A stretch of DNA of 64,000 bases from Site-B1 sp963827785. Its GTDB lineage: Bacteria; Bacteroidota; Bacteroidia; Flavobacteriales; Flavobacteriaceae. Shown piece by piece: positions 31,766-42,990 of this stretch; position 1 is the first letter of the stretch, and every line of letters starts with the position of its first letter. Below the pieces are notes generated by a model. That model did no database searches, was not told the DNA's origin, and was given only the letters and a program-made list of their open reading frames with translations. The translations under genes were made by a program, and so were the position numbers. The stretch lies in the NCBI GenBank assembly GCA_963827785.1, contig CAWHCT010000011.1, positions 124,001 to 188,000 of the forward strand, written 5' to 3'.

Positions 31766-34700
31766 ATGGCAACACAAGCAGAAAGACTAAATTTTTCATC
31801 TATTAAAAACCGAACTGAATATCCTGATTTTTTGGATATCCAAATTAAATCCTTCCAGGATTTTTTTCAGTTAGACACTAAATCTGAAGAACGAGGAGAC
31901 GAAGGTTTATATAATACCTTCATGGAAAACTTTCCAATAACTGATACACGTAACCAATTTGTACTGGAATTCTTGGATTATTTCATCGATCCGCCAAGAT
32001 ATACAATTGAAGAATGTATTGAAAGAGGACTTACATACAGTGTGCCTCTTAAAGCACGATTAAAATTATTTTGTACAGATCCCGAGCATGAAGATTTTGA
32101 AACCATAGTTCAGGATGTATACTTAGGTACTATTCCTTATATGACTCCTAGTGGTACTTTTTGTATCAATGGAGCAGAACGAGTAGTTGTTTCACAGTTA
32201 CATCGTTCTCCTGGTGTATTCTTTGGACAATCATTTCATGCAAATGGTACTAAATTATATTCGGCTAGAGTTATTCCATTCAAAGGATCGTGGATCGAGT
32301 TCGCTACAGACATTAACAGTGTTATGTATGCCTACATCGACAGAAAGAAAAAATTACCTGTTACAACACTTTTTAGAGCAATAGGATTTGAACGTGATAA
32401 AGATATCCTTGAAATATTCGATCTGGCTGAAGAGGTTAAAGTATCAAAATCAGGCCTTAAAAAAGTGATAGGCCGCAAACTTGCAGCTCGTGTGTTGAAT
32501 ACCTGGCATGAAGATTTTGTTGATGAAGATACAGGAGAAGTTGTTTCAATTGAACGAAATGAAATTATATTAGATAGAGATACAATTCTTGATAAAGATA
32601 ATATTGAGGAAATCCTTGAAGCAGAAACAAAAACTATTCTTCTTCATAAGGAAAGTGCTCAGCAAGGAGATTATGCAATAATTCATAACACCTTGCAAAA
32701 AGATCCTACTAACTCTGAAAAAGAAGCAGTAGAACATATCTATCGTCAACTGCGTAATGCTGAACCACCAGATGAGGAAACTGCTAGGGGAATAATCGAT
32801 AAATTATTCTTTAGTGACCAGCGATACAGTTTAGGTGAAGTTGGGCGTTACAGGATGAATAAAAAATTAGGTCTTGATATTGGTATGGACAAACAGGTTC
32901 TTACCAAAGAAGATATAATTACCATTATAAAATATTTAATTGAGTTGATAAACTCAAAAGCGGAGATAGATGATATAGATCACTTATCAAACCGTCGAGT
33001 TAGAACAGTGGGAGAGCAGTTATCATCTCAGTTTGGTGTAGGTTTAGCTCGTATGGCTAGAACTATTCGGGAAAGAATGAATGTGCGTGATAACGAAGTT
33101 TTTACACCTATCGATTTGATCAATGCTAAGACTTTATCATCTGTTATCAATTCGTTCTTCGGGACAAACCAGTTATCTCAATTTATGGATCAAACAAATC
33201 CATTGGCTGAGATCACTCATAAACGTCGTTTATCGGCCTTAGGACCTGGAGGTTTATCGAGAGAAAGAGCCGGATTTGAGGTGCGTGACGTTCACTATAC
33301 TCATTATGGCCGATTATGCCCTATTGAAACTCCTGAAGGACCAAATATTGGTTTAATATCTTCACTTTCTGTTTTTGCAAAAGTGAATTCATTAGGGTTT
33401 ATAGAAACACCATATAGAAAAGTTGAAAATGGAGTGGTTGACATAAAAGGTGAACCAATATATTTAAGCGCAGAGGAAGAGGAAGGAAAATTCATCGCTC
33501 AGGCAAGTATACCTGTAAATGAGAAAGGAAAGATACTTGTCGATAAAGTTATTGCACGACAAGAAGGAGATTTTCCTGTAATGGATCCTTCTGGTGTTGA
33601 TTATACAGATGTGGCGCCAAACCAGATATCATCTATTTCTGCATCTTTAATTCCATTTTTGGAACATGATGATGCCAACAGAGCCTTGATGGGATCTAAC
33701 ATGATGCGTCAGGCCGTTCCTTTGTTACGTCCGGAAGCACCAATTGTAGGTACGGGATTGGAACGTCAAGTTGCTTCAGATTCAAGAGTTTTGATTAATG
33801 CAGAAGGAGAAGGCGTTGTTAAGTATGTGGATGCAAACGAGATTGTAATTGAATACGAAAGAACCGAAGATGAAGCCATGGTTAGTTTTGATAGCAATGT
33901 CAAGTCTTACCCTCTGGTAAAATTCAGAAAAACCAATCAAGGAACAGCTATTAACTTAAAACCAATTGTTAAAAAAGGTGATAAAGTTTCTAAAGGTCAG
34001 GTTCTTTGTGAGGGCTATGCGACTCAAAATGGTGAGTTGGCATTAGGTAGAAATATGAAAGTTGCTTTCATGCCTTGGAAAGGATATAATTTTGAAGATG
34101 CAATTGTAATTTCCGAAAAAGTAGTTAGAGATGACATATTTACTTCAATTCACATTGATGAATATTCTCTTGAAGTTCGAGACACGAAATTAGGAAATGA
34201 AGAATTAACAAATGATATACCTAATGTAAGTGAAGAGGCTACAAAAGACCTTGATGAAAACGGAATGATCCGTATAGGTGCAGAAGTAAAACCAGGGGAT
34301 TTATTAATTGGAAAAATTACTCCAAAAGGAGAAAGCGATCCTACTCCTGAAGAAAAATTACTGAGAGCCATTTTTGGTGACAAAGCAGGTGATGTGAAAG
34401 ATGCATCTTTGAAAGCTTCCCCATCACTTGATGGAGTTGTAATTGATAAAAAATTATTTTCTCGCGCCATTAAGGATAAACGCAAGAGAGCACAGGATAA
34501 AGAAGATATTGCGCAACTTGAAAAGTTATATGATGCAAAATTTGATGAGTTACAAGCTGTGTTAGTTGAAAAGCTTTTTGCAATTGTAAATGGTAAAACA
34601 GCTCAAGGTGTATTTAATGATTTAGGCGAAGAAGTTCTTCCTAAAGGAAAGAAATTCACTTTAAAAATGTTGAATTCGGTTGATGATTACACTCACTTAA

Positions 34701-35575
34701 CTTCAGGAACCTGGACAACAGATGATAAAATCAATAAACTAGTTGCTGATTTGATCCATAATTACAAGATCAAGGAAAACGATCTCCAAGGTTCATTAAG
34801 ACGTGAGAAGTTTACAATATCTGTTGGAGATGAATTGCCAGCTGGAATAATCAAATTGGCCAAAGTATATATTGCCAAGAAAAGAAAACTTAAAGTTGGG
34901 GATAAAATGGCAGGGAGACATGGTAACAAAGGTATTGTTGCCAGAATTGTTCGTGAGGAAGATATGCCATTCCTGGAAGATGGAACTCCGGTTGATATAG
35001 TATTGAATCCATTAGGTGTACCATCTCGTATGAACATTGGACAGATCTATGAAACCGTTCTTGGATGGGCTGGACAAAAATTGAATCGTACCTATGCTAC
35101 TCCAATTTTTGATGGAGCTACTTTAGATCAAATTAATGAATTTACAGATGAAGCTGGAGTACCTCAATATGGTCATACCTATTTGTATGATGGAGGCACA
35201 GGAGATCGATTTGATCAGGCCGCAACTGTAGGAGTTATCTATATGCTAAAATTAGGCCATATGGTTGACGATAAAATGCACGCTCGTTCAATAGGACCAT
35301 ACTCTTTAATTACGCAACAACCTCTTGGTGGAAAAGCACAGTTTGGAGGACAGCGATTTGGAGAAATGGAAGTTTGGGCACTTGAAGCTTATGGAGCATC
35401 CAGTACCTTGCGTGAGATCCTTACAGTTAAATCTGATGATGTAATAGGTAGAGCAAAAACTTACGAGGCAATCGTTAAGGGTGAACCAATGCCAGAACCG
35501 GGATTACCGGAATCTTTCAATGTGTTAATGCATGAATTGAAAGGTCTTGGATTGGATATAAGATTAGAAGAATAA
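31766..35575 (+). CDS. rpoB: RNA polymerase beta subunit
   Basis: About 1,269 residues from the ATG at 31766 (MATQAERLNFSSIKNRTEYP). ATG codons at 31763 and 31766 and a TTG at 31760 are in tandem, so the exact start is uncertain by two codons. The rifampicin region reads FFGTNQLSQFMDQTNPLAEI, then THKRRLSALGPGGLSRERAG, with wild-type-like Asp, His and Ser positions. Other landmarks: GRLCPIETPEGPNIGLI, AFMPWKGYNFEDAIVIS, KVGDKMAGRHGNKGIV and QPLGGKAQFGGQRFGEMEVW. It forms the catalytic core with rpoC, which follows after 34 bp. Confidence 0.98.
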   Translation: MATQAERLNFSSIKNRTEYPDFLDIQIKSFQDFFQLDTKSEERGDEGLYNTFMENFPITDTRNQFVLEFLDYFIDPPRYTIEECIERGLTYSVPLKARLKLFCTDPEHEDFETIVQDVYLGTIPYMTPSGTFCINGAERVVVSQLHRSPGVFFGQSFHANGTKLYSARVIPFKGSWIEFATDINSVMYAYIDRKKKLPVTTLFRAIGFERDKDILEIFDLAEEVKVSKSGLKKVIGRKLAARVLNTWHEDFVDEDTGEVVSIERNEIILDRDTILDKDNIEEILEAETKTILLHKESAQQGDYAIIHNTLQKDPTNSEKEAVEHIYRQLRNAEPPDEETARGIIDKLFFSDQRYSLGEVGRYRMNKKLGLDIGMDKQVLTKEDIITIIKYLIELINSKAEIDDIDHLSNRRVRTVGEQLSSQFGVGLARMARTIRERMNVRDNEVFTPIDLINAKTLSSVINSFFGTNQLSQFMDQTNPLAEITHKRRLSALGPGGLSRERAGFEVRDVHYTHYGRLCPIETPEGPNIGLISSLSVFAKVNSLGFIETPYRKVENGVVDIKGEPIYLSAEEEEGKFIAQASIPVNEKGKILVDKVIARQEGDFPVMDPSGVDYTDVAPNQISSISASLIPFLEHDDANRALMGSNMMRQAVPLLRPEAPIVGTGLERQVASDSRVLINAEGEGVVKYVDANEIVIEYERTEDEAMVSFDSNVKSYPLVKFRKTNQGTAINLKPIVKKGDKVSKGQVLCEGYATQNGELALGRNMKVAFMPWKGYNFEDAIVISEKVVRDDIFTSIHIDEYSLEVRDTKLGNEELTNDIPNVSEEATKDLDENGMIRIGAEVKPGDLLIGKITPKGESDPTPEEKLLRAIFGDKAGDVKDASLKASPSLDGVVIDKKLFSRAIKDKRKRAQDKEDIAQLEKLYDAKFDELQAVLVEKLFAIVNGKTAQGVFNDLGEEVLPKGKKFTLKMLNSVDDYTHLTSGTWTTDDKINKLVADLIHNYKIKENDLQGSLRREKFTISVGDELPAGIIKLAKVYIAKKRKLKVGDKMAGRHGNKGIVARIVREEDMPFLEDGTPVDIVLNPLGVPSRMNIGQIYETVLGWAGQKLNRTYATPIFDGATLDQINEFTDEAGVPQYGHTYLYDGGTGDRFDQAATVGVIYMLKLGHMVDDKMHARSIGPYSLITQQPLGGKAQFGGQRFGEMEVWALEAYGASSTLREILTVKSDDVIGRAKTYEAIVKGEPMPEPGLPESFNVLMHELKGLGLDIRLEE

Positions 35576-35609
35576 TAGTTTACAAAATAATTCGATAGCA
35601 CCATTTATT

Positions 35610-38600
35610 ATGGCAAGAAAACAAGAAAAAAGTACAATAGTGAGATTTAATAAGATCTCTATTGGGTTAGCCTCACCAGAATCCATTTTAGCGGCTTCAC
35701 GCGGTGAAGTGTTGAAACCTGAAACTATCAATTATAGAACTCATAAACCCGAACGTGACGGTTTATTCTGTGAACGAATTTTTGGTCCTGTAAAGGATTA
35801 CGAATGTGCTTGTGGAAAATACAAACGTATAAGATATAAAGGAATTGTCTGTGACCGTTGTGGAGTGGAGGTTACTGAAAAGAAAGTAAGAAGAGATCGA
35901 GTGGGACACATTAATCTTGTGGTTCCGGTTGCTCATATTTGGTATTTCAGATCATTGCCAAATAAAATTGGTTATTTATTAGGATTACCATCTAAGAAAT
36001 TGGATATGATCATTTACTACGAGAGATATGTAGTAATTCAACCCGGTAATGCTATTAATGCTGAAGGAGAACCTATTCAAAAAATGGATTTCCTTACCGA
36101 AGAAGAGTACCTGAATATAATGGAATCTCTTCCTCAGGAAAACCAGTATCTTGAAGATACAGATCCAAACAAATTCATCGCCAAAATGGGAGCTGAATGT
36201 TTGATCGACCTTTTGGCCAGAATAGATTTGGATGCCTTATCTTTTGAACTTCGTCATAAAGCAAATAATGAAACTTCAAAACAACGTAAAACAGAGGCTT
36301 TAAAGCGTCTTCAAGTGGTTGAGGCTTTTAGAGAGGCAAATGAGAATAGAGAAAATCGTCCGGAATGGATGATCATGAAAGTTGTTCCAATCATTCCGCC
36401 TGAATTACGTCCTTTGGTACCATTGGATGGTGGTCGTTTTGCAACTTCCGATCTAAATGATCTATACAGAAGAGTTATCATTCGTAACAATCGTTTGAAA
36501 AGACTTGTTGAGATCAAGGCTCCTGAAGTGATCCTGCGAAATGAAAAACGTATGTTACAGGAATCTGTTGACTCTTTGTTCGATAACACTCGTAAGTCAT
36601 CAGCTGTAAAAACCGATTCAAACAGACCTTTAAAATCGTTATCCGATTCATTAAAAGGTAAGCAAGGTCGTTTCCGTCAAAACTTACTCGGTAAACGTGT
36701 TGATTATTCTGCACGTTCAGTAATTGTTGTTGGACCGGAATTGAAGTTATTTGAATGTGGATTGCCAAAAAACATGGCAGCAGAATTATACAAACCTTTC
36801 ATTATCAGAAAATTAATTGAAAGAGGAATTGTAAAAACTGTAAAATCTGCAAAAAAGATCATAGATAAAAAAGAACCGGTAGTTTGGGATATATTAGAGA
36901 ATGTTTTAAAAGGACATCCAGTTCTTTTAAATCGTGCTCCAACGTTACACAGACTTGGTATTCAGGCGTTTCAGCCTAAATTGATAGAAGGAAAAGCGAT
37001 TCAGTTGCATCCTTTGGTATGTACTGCATTCAATGCCGATTTTGATGGTGACCAGATGGCTGTGCATTTACCATTAGGACCTGAAGCTATTCTTGGAAGC
37101 TCAATTACTAATGTTAGCTTCTCATAATATTTTAAATCCTGCTAATGGATCTCCGGTAACTGTTCCTTCGCAGGATATGGTACTTGGATTGTATTACATG
37201 ACCAAGCTTCGTAAATCAACAGATGATGTTAAAGTGAAAGGTGAAGGGTTGACATTTTATTCTCCGGAAGAGGTTATTATTGCCTATAACGAGAAAAAAG
37301 TGGAACTAAATGCTGGAATAAAAGTAAGAACAAAAGACTTCAATGAGAAAGGAGAATTGGTTAATCAAATTATTGAAACCACTGTAGGGCGTATATTATT
37401 TAATGAGAAAGTACCTGAAAAAGCAGGATTCATTAACGATGTACTTACTAAGAAATCCCTGAGAGATATTATTGGTAATATATTAAAAGTGACCAGTATT
37501 CCTGAAACAGCTGCATTTCTTGATGAGATAAAAACCTTAGGATATTATTTTGCCTTTAAAGGTGGATTATCCTTTAGTTTGGGTGATATTATTATTCCTA
37601 AGGAAAAACAATCCATGATCGATTCTGCCAATAAACAGGTGGATGGAATTATGGCCAATTATAACATGGGTCTTATTACTAACAATGAGCGTTATAATCA
37701 GGTTATTGATATATGGACATCTACCAATGCAGAACTTACAGAATTATCCATGAAGCGTATTCGTGAGGATCAGCAAGGGTTTAATTCGGTTTATATGATG
37801 CTTGATTCCGGAGCAAGGGGATCTAAAGAACAGATTCGTCAGCTTACCGGAATGAGAGGATTAATGGCTAAACCTAAAAAATCAACTGCTGGTGGAGGTG
37901 AGATCATTGAAAATCCAATTTTATCGAACTTTAAAGAAGGATTATCAATTTTAGAATACTTTATCTCTACTCACGGAGCTAGAAAAGGTCTTGCAGATAC
38001 TGCACTTAAAACGGCAGATGCTGGATATTTGACACGTCGTTTGGTTGATGTATCGCAGGATGTTATAGTAAACAGCGTGGACTGTGGAACCCTTAGAGGT
38101 GTTGAAGTAACAGCCTTAAAGAAAAGTGATGAAGTTGTTGAAACTTTGGAAGAAAGAATTCTAGGTAGAATTTCTTTAAATGATGTTTACAACCCAATAA
38201 ACGAGGAATTAATTGTTGGGGCTGGCGAATTAATTGATGAGCCTGTTGCAAAAGTTATTGAAGAATCTGCCGTAGAAAGTGTTGAAGTTCGTTCACCATT
38301 AACCTGTGAAGCTCTTAAAGGCATTTGTGCAAATTGTTACGGACGTAATTTGGCAACAAATAAAATGGTTCAACGAGGTGAGGCAGTTGGTGTTGTAGCG
38401 GCCCAATCCATTGGAGAACCTGGTACTCAGTTAACATTAAGAACATTCCACGTGGGTGGTATTGCTGGTAACATTTCTGAAGAGAATAAATTATTGGCCA
38501 AATTTAACGGAAAGGCAGAAATCGAAGATCTCAGAACTGTAAAAGGCGAAGATAGTGAAGGAAATAAAGTTGATATTGTGATATCTCGTACTTCAGAATT

Positions 38601-39912
38601 AAAGTTGATTGATGAAAAGACCGGCATTACTTTAAGTACTAATAATATTCCTTATGGTTCTACCATTTTCATTAAAAATGGATCTAAACTTAAAAAAGGA
38701 GATATTGTATGTCAATGGGATCCTTATAACGGAGTAATAATTTCTGAATTTGCAGGTAAAATTAAATATGAGAATATAGAGCAAGGTGTAACCTTCCAGG
38801 TTGAAATTGATGAGCAAACCGGATTCCAGGAAAAAGTTATTTCAGAATCAAGAAATAAGAAGTTGATCCCTACACTTCATGTTCAAGATACAAAAGGAGA
38901 GATCATTCGTTCATATAACCTGCCTGTTGGAGCGCATTTAATGATTGACGATGGTGAGAAAATTAATATTGGTAAGATATTGGTTAAAATTCCGCGAAAG
39001 TCAGCAAAAACAGGAGATATCACAGGTGGATTGCCACGTGTAACCGAATTGTTTGAAGCAAGAAACCCATCAAATCCTGCTGTAGTAAGTGAGATAGATG
39101 GTGTGATTTCTTTTGGAAAAATCAAGAGAGGTAATCGTGAGATCATTATTGAATCCAAATTAGGAGAGATTAAAAAATACCTTGTTAAGTTGTCAAATCA
39201 GATCCTGGTTCAAGAGAATGATTTTGTTAAAGCGGGTATGCCATTGTCTGATGGTTCTATAACTCCGGACGATATTTTGAATATCAAAGGTCCATCAGCA
39301 GTGCAACAATATTTGGTAAACGAAGTACAGGAAGTATATCGCTTACAAGGTGTTAAGATCAATGACAAACATTTTGAGGTTGTTGTAAGGCAGATGATGC
39401 GTAAAGTTCGGATAATTGATTCAGGTGATACTATCTTCTTGGAGGATCAGCTTGTTCACAAATCTGATTTTATTGAGCAGAATGATGAAATATTCGGAAT
39501 GAAAGTAGTGATTGAAGCCGGAGACTCAGAAAATATAATTCCCGGACAGATCATTTCACCAAGACAGCTTAGAGATGAGAACTCCATTCTAAGACGTGAA
39601 GACAAGAAGTTAGTGGAAGCAAGGGATGCAAAACCTGCTACTGCAACTCCAATTCTTCAAGGTATTACAAGGGCATCGTTACAAACTAAATCATTTATAT
39701 CTGCGGCTTCCTTCCAGGAAACCACTAAAGTGCTTAATGAAGCAGCTGTAAATGGTAAGATTGATACTTTGGAAGGCCTTAAAGAAAATGTAATTGTAGG
39801 TCATAAGATTCCTGCCGGTACCGGAATGAGAGAATACGATAATATTATTGTAGGATCTAAAGAGGAGTTTAACCAAATGATGCAGGCTAAACAAGAATTA
39901 AATTATAATTAA
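35610..39912 (+). CDS. rpoC: RNA polymerase beta' subunit (apparent +1 frameshift)
   Basis: About 1,433 residues after removing one base. The first 500 residues contain the N-terminal zinc ribbon (CACGKYKRIRYKGIVCDRCG), the lid/rudder region, and the catalytic NADFDGDQMAVH triad of aspartates (about 464-475). At LPLGPEAIL the frame breaks; deleting one G at 37095/37096 (CTTGGAAGC to CTTGAAGC) restores EAQLLMLASHNILNPANGSP. The second part carries the bridge helix and trigger loop region (RGLMAKPKKSTAGGGEIIEN, then the ISTHGARKGLADTALKTADA segment) and the second zinc site (CEALKGICANCYG). The gene is essential, so the shift is most likely an assembly artefact. A strong terminator follows. Confidence 0.95.
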
Positions 39913-39920
39913 ATAAGATT

Positions 39921-39950
39921 CCAACTCCGCTTTTGCGGAGTTGGTTAATT
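39921..39950 (+). terminator. Rho-independent terminator after rpoC
   Basis: CCAACTCCGC-TTTT-GCGGAGTTGG, a perfect 10-bp stem, starting 8 bp after the rpoC stop and followed by T-rich sequence. Confidence 0.9.
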
Positions 39951-39956
39951 TAATTT

Positions 39957-39977
39957 ATACTGAACTCGTTTCAGTAT
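39957..39977. repeat. Short flavobacterial hairpin repeat (second copy)
   Basis: ATACTGAACTCGTTTCAGTAT, a small inverted repeat with the same CTGAAnTCGTTTCAG core as the element at 2777-2797. It lies 16 bp before the DUF3467 start. Confidence 0.6.
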
Positions 39978-39993
39978 CACATATTTATTAACT

Positions 39994-40311
39994 ATGGCAG
40001 AAGATCAAAAAAAACCAAAACAGGGACAAATAAATATTGAACTGGATGAAAGCGTTTCACAAGGCACGTATTCTAATCTGGCAATTATAAATCATTCTGT
40101 ATCAGAATTTGTTGTCGATTTTGTTAGTATTATGCCTGGTGTACCAAAGAGTAAGGTTAAATCTAGGATAATTTTAACACCTCAGCATGCCAAAAGATTT
40201 TTAAAGGCATTGAATGATAATGTTCACAGATTTGAAAAGTCTCATGGTGAAATCAAAGATTACGAGCAACCTCCAATTCCTCTTAATTTCGGTCCAACTG
40301 GACAGGCTTAA
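39994..40311 (+). CDS. DUF3467 family protein
   Basis: 105 residues, soluble. The pattern QINIELDESVSQGTYSNLAI, INHSVSEFVVDFVSIMPG, KVKSRIILTPQHAKRFLKAL followed by a C-terminal EQPPIPLNFGPTGQA is typical of DUF3467, a small conserved family of unknown function. Its place directly after rpoC is seen in other Bacteroidota, which hints at a link with transcription but proves nothing. The last 48 bp plus the following 61 bp are duplicated in tandem downstream. Confidence 0.9.
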   Translation: MAEDQKKPKQGQINIELDESVSQGTYSNLAIINHSVSEFVVDFVSIMPGVPKSKVKSRIILTPQHAKRFLKALNDNVHRFEKSHGEIKDYEQPPIPLNFGPTGQA

Positions 40312-40528
40312 TATTTTTAATCAAATATCAGCGATATAAAATGATATTAGAGTTGATCGAAATATTTTAATTGAGCAACCTCCAATTCCTCTTAATTTCG
40401 GTCCAACTGGACAGGCTTAATATTTTTAATCAAATATCAGCGATATAAAATGATATTAGAGTTGATCGAAATATTTTAATTGATCAACCTCCAACACCAT
40501 TAATTTTTATCCAACAGGTCAAGCATAA
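40264..40528 (+). repeat. 109-bp tandem duplication of the DUF3467 gene tail
   Basis: Unit 1 (40264-40372) holds the last codons of the gene plus 61 bp of trailer; unit 2 (40373-40481) repeats it without visible change; a third, diverged partial unit (40482-40528) reads GATCAACCTCCAACACCATT and GGTCAAGCATAA where unit 1 has GAGCAACCTCCAATTCCTCT and GGACAGGCTTAA. Units 2 and 3 lie after the stop codon and are not translated with the gene. Confidence 0.85.
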
Positions 40529-40562
40529 AAAAATCCCCAGAAAAGTTTTCAGGGGATTTTTA
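40529..40562 (+). terminator. Rho-independent terminator after the DUF3467 repeats
   Basis: AAATCCCC-AGAAAAGTTTTC-AGGGGATTTTT, a strong stem with flanking A- and T-runs; it works in both directions. Confidence 0.88.
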
Positions 40563-40691
40563 TTTATATAGGTATTGATAATTTTTTTATTTCAAAACCA
40601 TAATATTCTACTGTCAAAACAATATAAATGTATTTTTTAACTGGAATACCATTAATTATAATGATATCAAATAGACGGGTTGTTATATCTT

Positions 40692-40928
40692 TTAAACAGC
40701 TTTCGCCAGTTCTTGTTTGATTCTTTCAGCTTTTAATGCTCCTGATGGACATTTTCTTATCTGATTCAAAATCCTTTTAGATTCAGCTGAATTTACGTCC
40801 TTCCAAGGTAATAATGAGTTCCTTACTACACTTGATAAACCTTTCGCACATAATTGGGAGTTAATGCATTTTTTTGCATCAAAAGAAACAGAGATTTCGC
40901 TGTTCTTGTAAACATTAATAGGCTTCAT
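40692..40928 (-). CDS. Divergent 4Fe-4S mono-cluster (YjdI/Fer4_19-like) protein
   Basis: 78 residues. The pattern KKCINSQLCAKGLSSVV (Cys at about 21 and 27), LPWKDV, and IRKCPSGALKAE (Cys near 60) matches the Fer4_19 family, where C-x5-C ... CPSGAL supplies cluster ligands. These small ferredoxin-like proteins have no assigned physiological role; some are joined to CDGSH or acetyltransferase domains. It is a single gene transcribed toward the terminator at 40529-40562. Confidence 0.8.
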   Translation of the reverse strand: MKPINVYKNSEISVSFDAKKCINSQLCAKGLSSVVRNSLLPWKDVNSAESKRILNQIRKCPSGALKAERIKQELAKAV

Positions 40929-41105
40929 AATTGTTCATTTTGGGGTTATGAATAAACTAAACTAATAAAAATCAGTTTAAACGCCGATAAAAATTATAAT
41001 TATTCGATAAAGTGCAGATGTTTAAAGAAATGTCCTACAAATTGTAATTAACCATTATTTATTGACCAATCACATTTTATGGATAGTAATAAATTCTTAA
41101 ATAAT

Positions 41106-42716
41106 TTACTCATATTCAGAAATGAAATGGAACTTGATACTTGGGTATTTTTGCTGTGTCATTTGCAGTGAAAATGCAGAATCTGCCAGAAAAACCAAAT
41201 GTCCTTGCTTGTCCATGGCTAAAAATCGTTGTTTAACTCTTTTGAAATCTTTAAATTCCTCATTTTTAGGATTTTCAGGTACAACCCAGCAGGCTTTGTG
41301 CACGTTTAAATTTTCGTAAGTACACTTTGCTCCATACTCATGTTCCAGTCTGTACTGGATAACTTCGTATTGCAAAGCACCAACCGTCCCAATGACTTTT
41401 CTGCCATTAAGTTCCAAAGTAAAAAGTTGGGCGACACCTTCATCCATTAACTGGTCAATTCCCTTTGCCAGTTGTTTGGCCTTCATTGGATCGGCATTAT
41501 TGATATATCTGAAATGCTCAGGAGAAAAACTAGGTACTCCTTTATAGTGAATGGATTCACCTTCTGTAAGTGTATCTCCAATTTTAAAGTTCCCTGTGTC
41601 CTGTAAGCCGACAATATCACCGGGATAAGATACATCCACAATTTCCTTTTTTTCAGCAAAAAAGGCATTTGGGCTGGAGAACTTTACCTTTTTGTTATGC
41701 CTTACATGTAAATACGGCGTATTTCTTTTAAATTCTCCCGAAACGCATTTTACAAAAGCCAGACGGTTTCTGTGATTGGGATCCATATTGGCATGTATCT
41801 TAAACACAAAACCCGAAAATTCCTTTTCGTCAGGTTTAACTAATCGTTCTTCACTTTGTTTAGGCCTTGGAGTAGGAGCTATACTTACAAAACAATCCAA
41901 TAATTCACGAACCCCAAAATTATTCAAAGCTGAACCAAAAAAAACGGGCTGCAGTTTTCCGTCTAAATACTCTTTTTTATCAAACTTTGGATAGACACCA
42001 TATATTAGCTCTAATTCTTCTCTTAAATGATCGGCAGATTTCTTACCAATTAAATCTTCTAGTTTTTTATCTCCAATATCTTTGATCTCGATGGTGTCTT
42101 CAATATTTTTCCTGCTGTCACCACTAAACAAGTTAACATTATGTTCCCATATATTATATATTCCCTTAAAATCATAACCCATTCCAATGGGAAAACTAAG
42201 TGGCGTAACATGCAAATTTAATTTTTGTTCAACTTCATCCAGTAATTCAAAAGCATCCTTTCCTTCTCTGTCAAGCTTATTTATAAAAATGATCATTGGT
42301 ATGTTACGCATCCTGCATACCTCTACCAGTTTTTCAGTCTGCTCTTCCACACCTTTTGCGACATCAATAACAACTATTACACTATCAACAGCGGTCAAAG
42401 TTCTGAAAGTATCCTCGGCAAAATCCTTATGCCCGGGAGTATCCAGTATATTTATTTTGATACCTTTATATTCAAAGGCCAAAACAGATGTAGCTACACT
42501 TATACCTCGTTGCCTTTCTATTTCCATAAAATCACTGGTTGCACCTTTCTTAATCTTATTGCTTTTCACGGCTCCGGCCTCTTGAATGGCACCTCCAAAT
42601 AACAGCAACTTCTCGGTCAAAGTTGTTTTTCCCGCATCAGGATGGGATATGATCCCAAATGTTCGTCTTCTGTTTATTTCATCAATAAACTTCATTAGTT
42701 TCTTATTAGGGGGCAA
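41106..42716 (-). CDS. prfC: Peptide chain release factor 3 (RF3)
   Basis: 536 residues from the upstream Met. A second Met eight codons in (start at 42695, MKFIDEINRRRTFGIISHPD) fits the family's usual N-terminus better and may be the real start. G motifs: SHPDAGKTTLTEKLLLFGGA, QRGISVATSV, DTPGHKDFAEDT, NKLDREG. C-terminal RF3-specific segments include GALQYEVIQYRLEHEYGAKC, then WVVPENP and FLADSAFSLQMTQQKYP. RF3-GTP removes RF1/RF2 after peptide release. It is divergent from the giant adhesin gene with a 274-bp spacer. Confidence 0.95.
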   Translation of the reverse strand: MPPNKKLMKFIDEINRRRTFGIISHPDAGKTTLTEKLLLFGGAIQEAGAVKSNKIKKGATSDFMEIERQRGISVATSVLAFEYKGIKINILDTPGHKDFAEDTFRTLTAVDSVIVVIDVAKGVEEQTEKLVEVCRMRNIPMIIFINKLDREGKDAFELLDEVEQKLNLHVTPLSFPIGMGYDFKGIYNIWEHNVNLFSGDSRKNIEDTIEIKDIGDKKLEDLIGKKSADHLREELELIYGVYPKFDKKEYLDGKLQPVFFGSALNNFGVRELLDCFVSIAPTPRPKQSEERLVKPDEKEFSGFVFKIHANMDPNHRNRLAFVKCVSGEFKRNTPYLHVRHNKKVKFSSPNAFFAEKKEIVDVSYPGDIVGLQDTGNFKIGDTLTEGESIHYKGVPSFSPEHFRYINNADPMKAKQLAKGIDQLMDEGVAQLFTLELNGRKVIGTVGALQYEVIQYRLEHEYGAKCTYENLNVHKACWVVPENPKNEEFKDFKRVKQRFLAMDKQGHLVFLADSAFSLQMTQQKYPSIKFHFISEYE

Positions 42717-42862
42717 ATATAATGGATAAAAAATGAAATTGCGAGATAATAATTTTTCAATATTATGGACAAATAATTAAATTAATATGTGGTTAAAATT
42801 AATCTATAATAGTACTATAAAACTTACAAATTATAAAATAATTAACTTTTAGTCGAAATTAT

Positions 42863-42892
42863 TTGCATTTCATCGATAATTATGTATATTTG
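42863..42892 (+). promoter_or_regulatory. Promoter of the giant adhesin gene (TTG-N19-TATATTTG)
   Basis: TTG at 42863-42865 and TATATTTG at 42885-42892 fit the flavobacterial consensus. The predicted leader is about 93 nt, contains an A-run before the ATG, and has no Shine-Dalgarno, as usual for this group. Confidence 0.75.
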
Positions 42893-42990
42893 CCTAATTT
42901 GTCAATTGTGACCATAAACGGTTAGATATTTTTGGCAAATAATTGTATTAAAAAAAAACGAAGTTTTTTAATAAATTTTACCCTAATATC

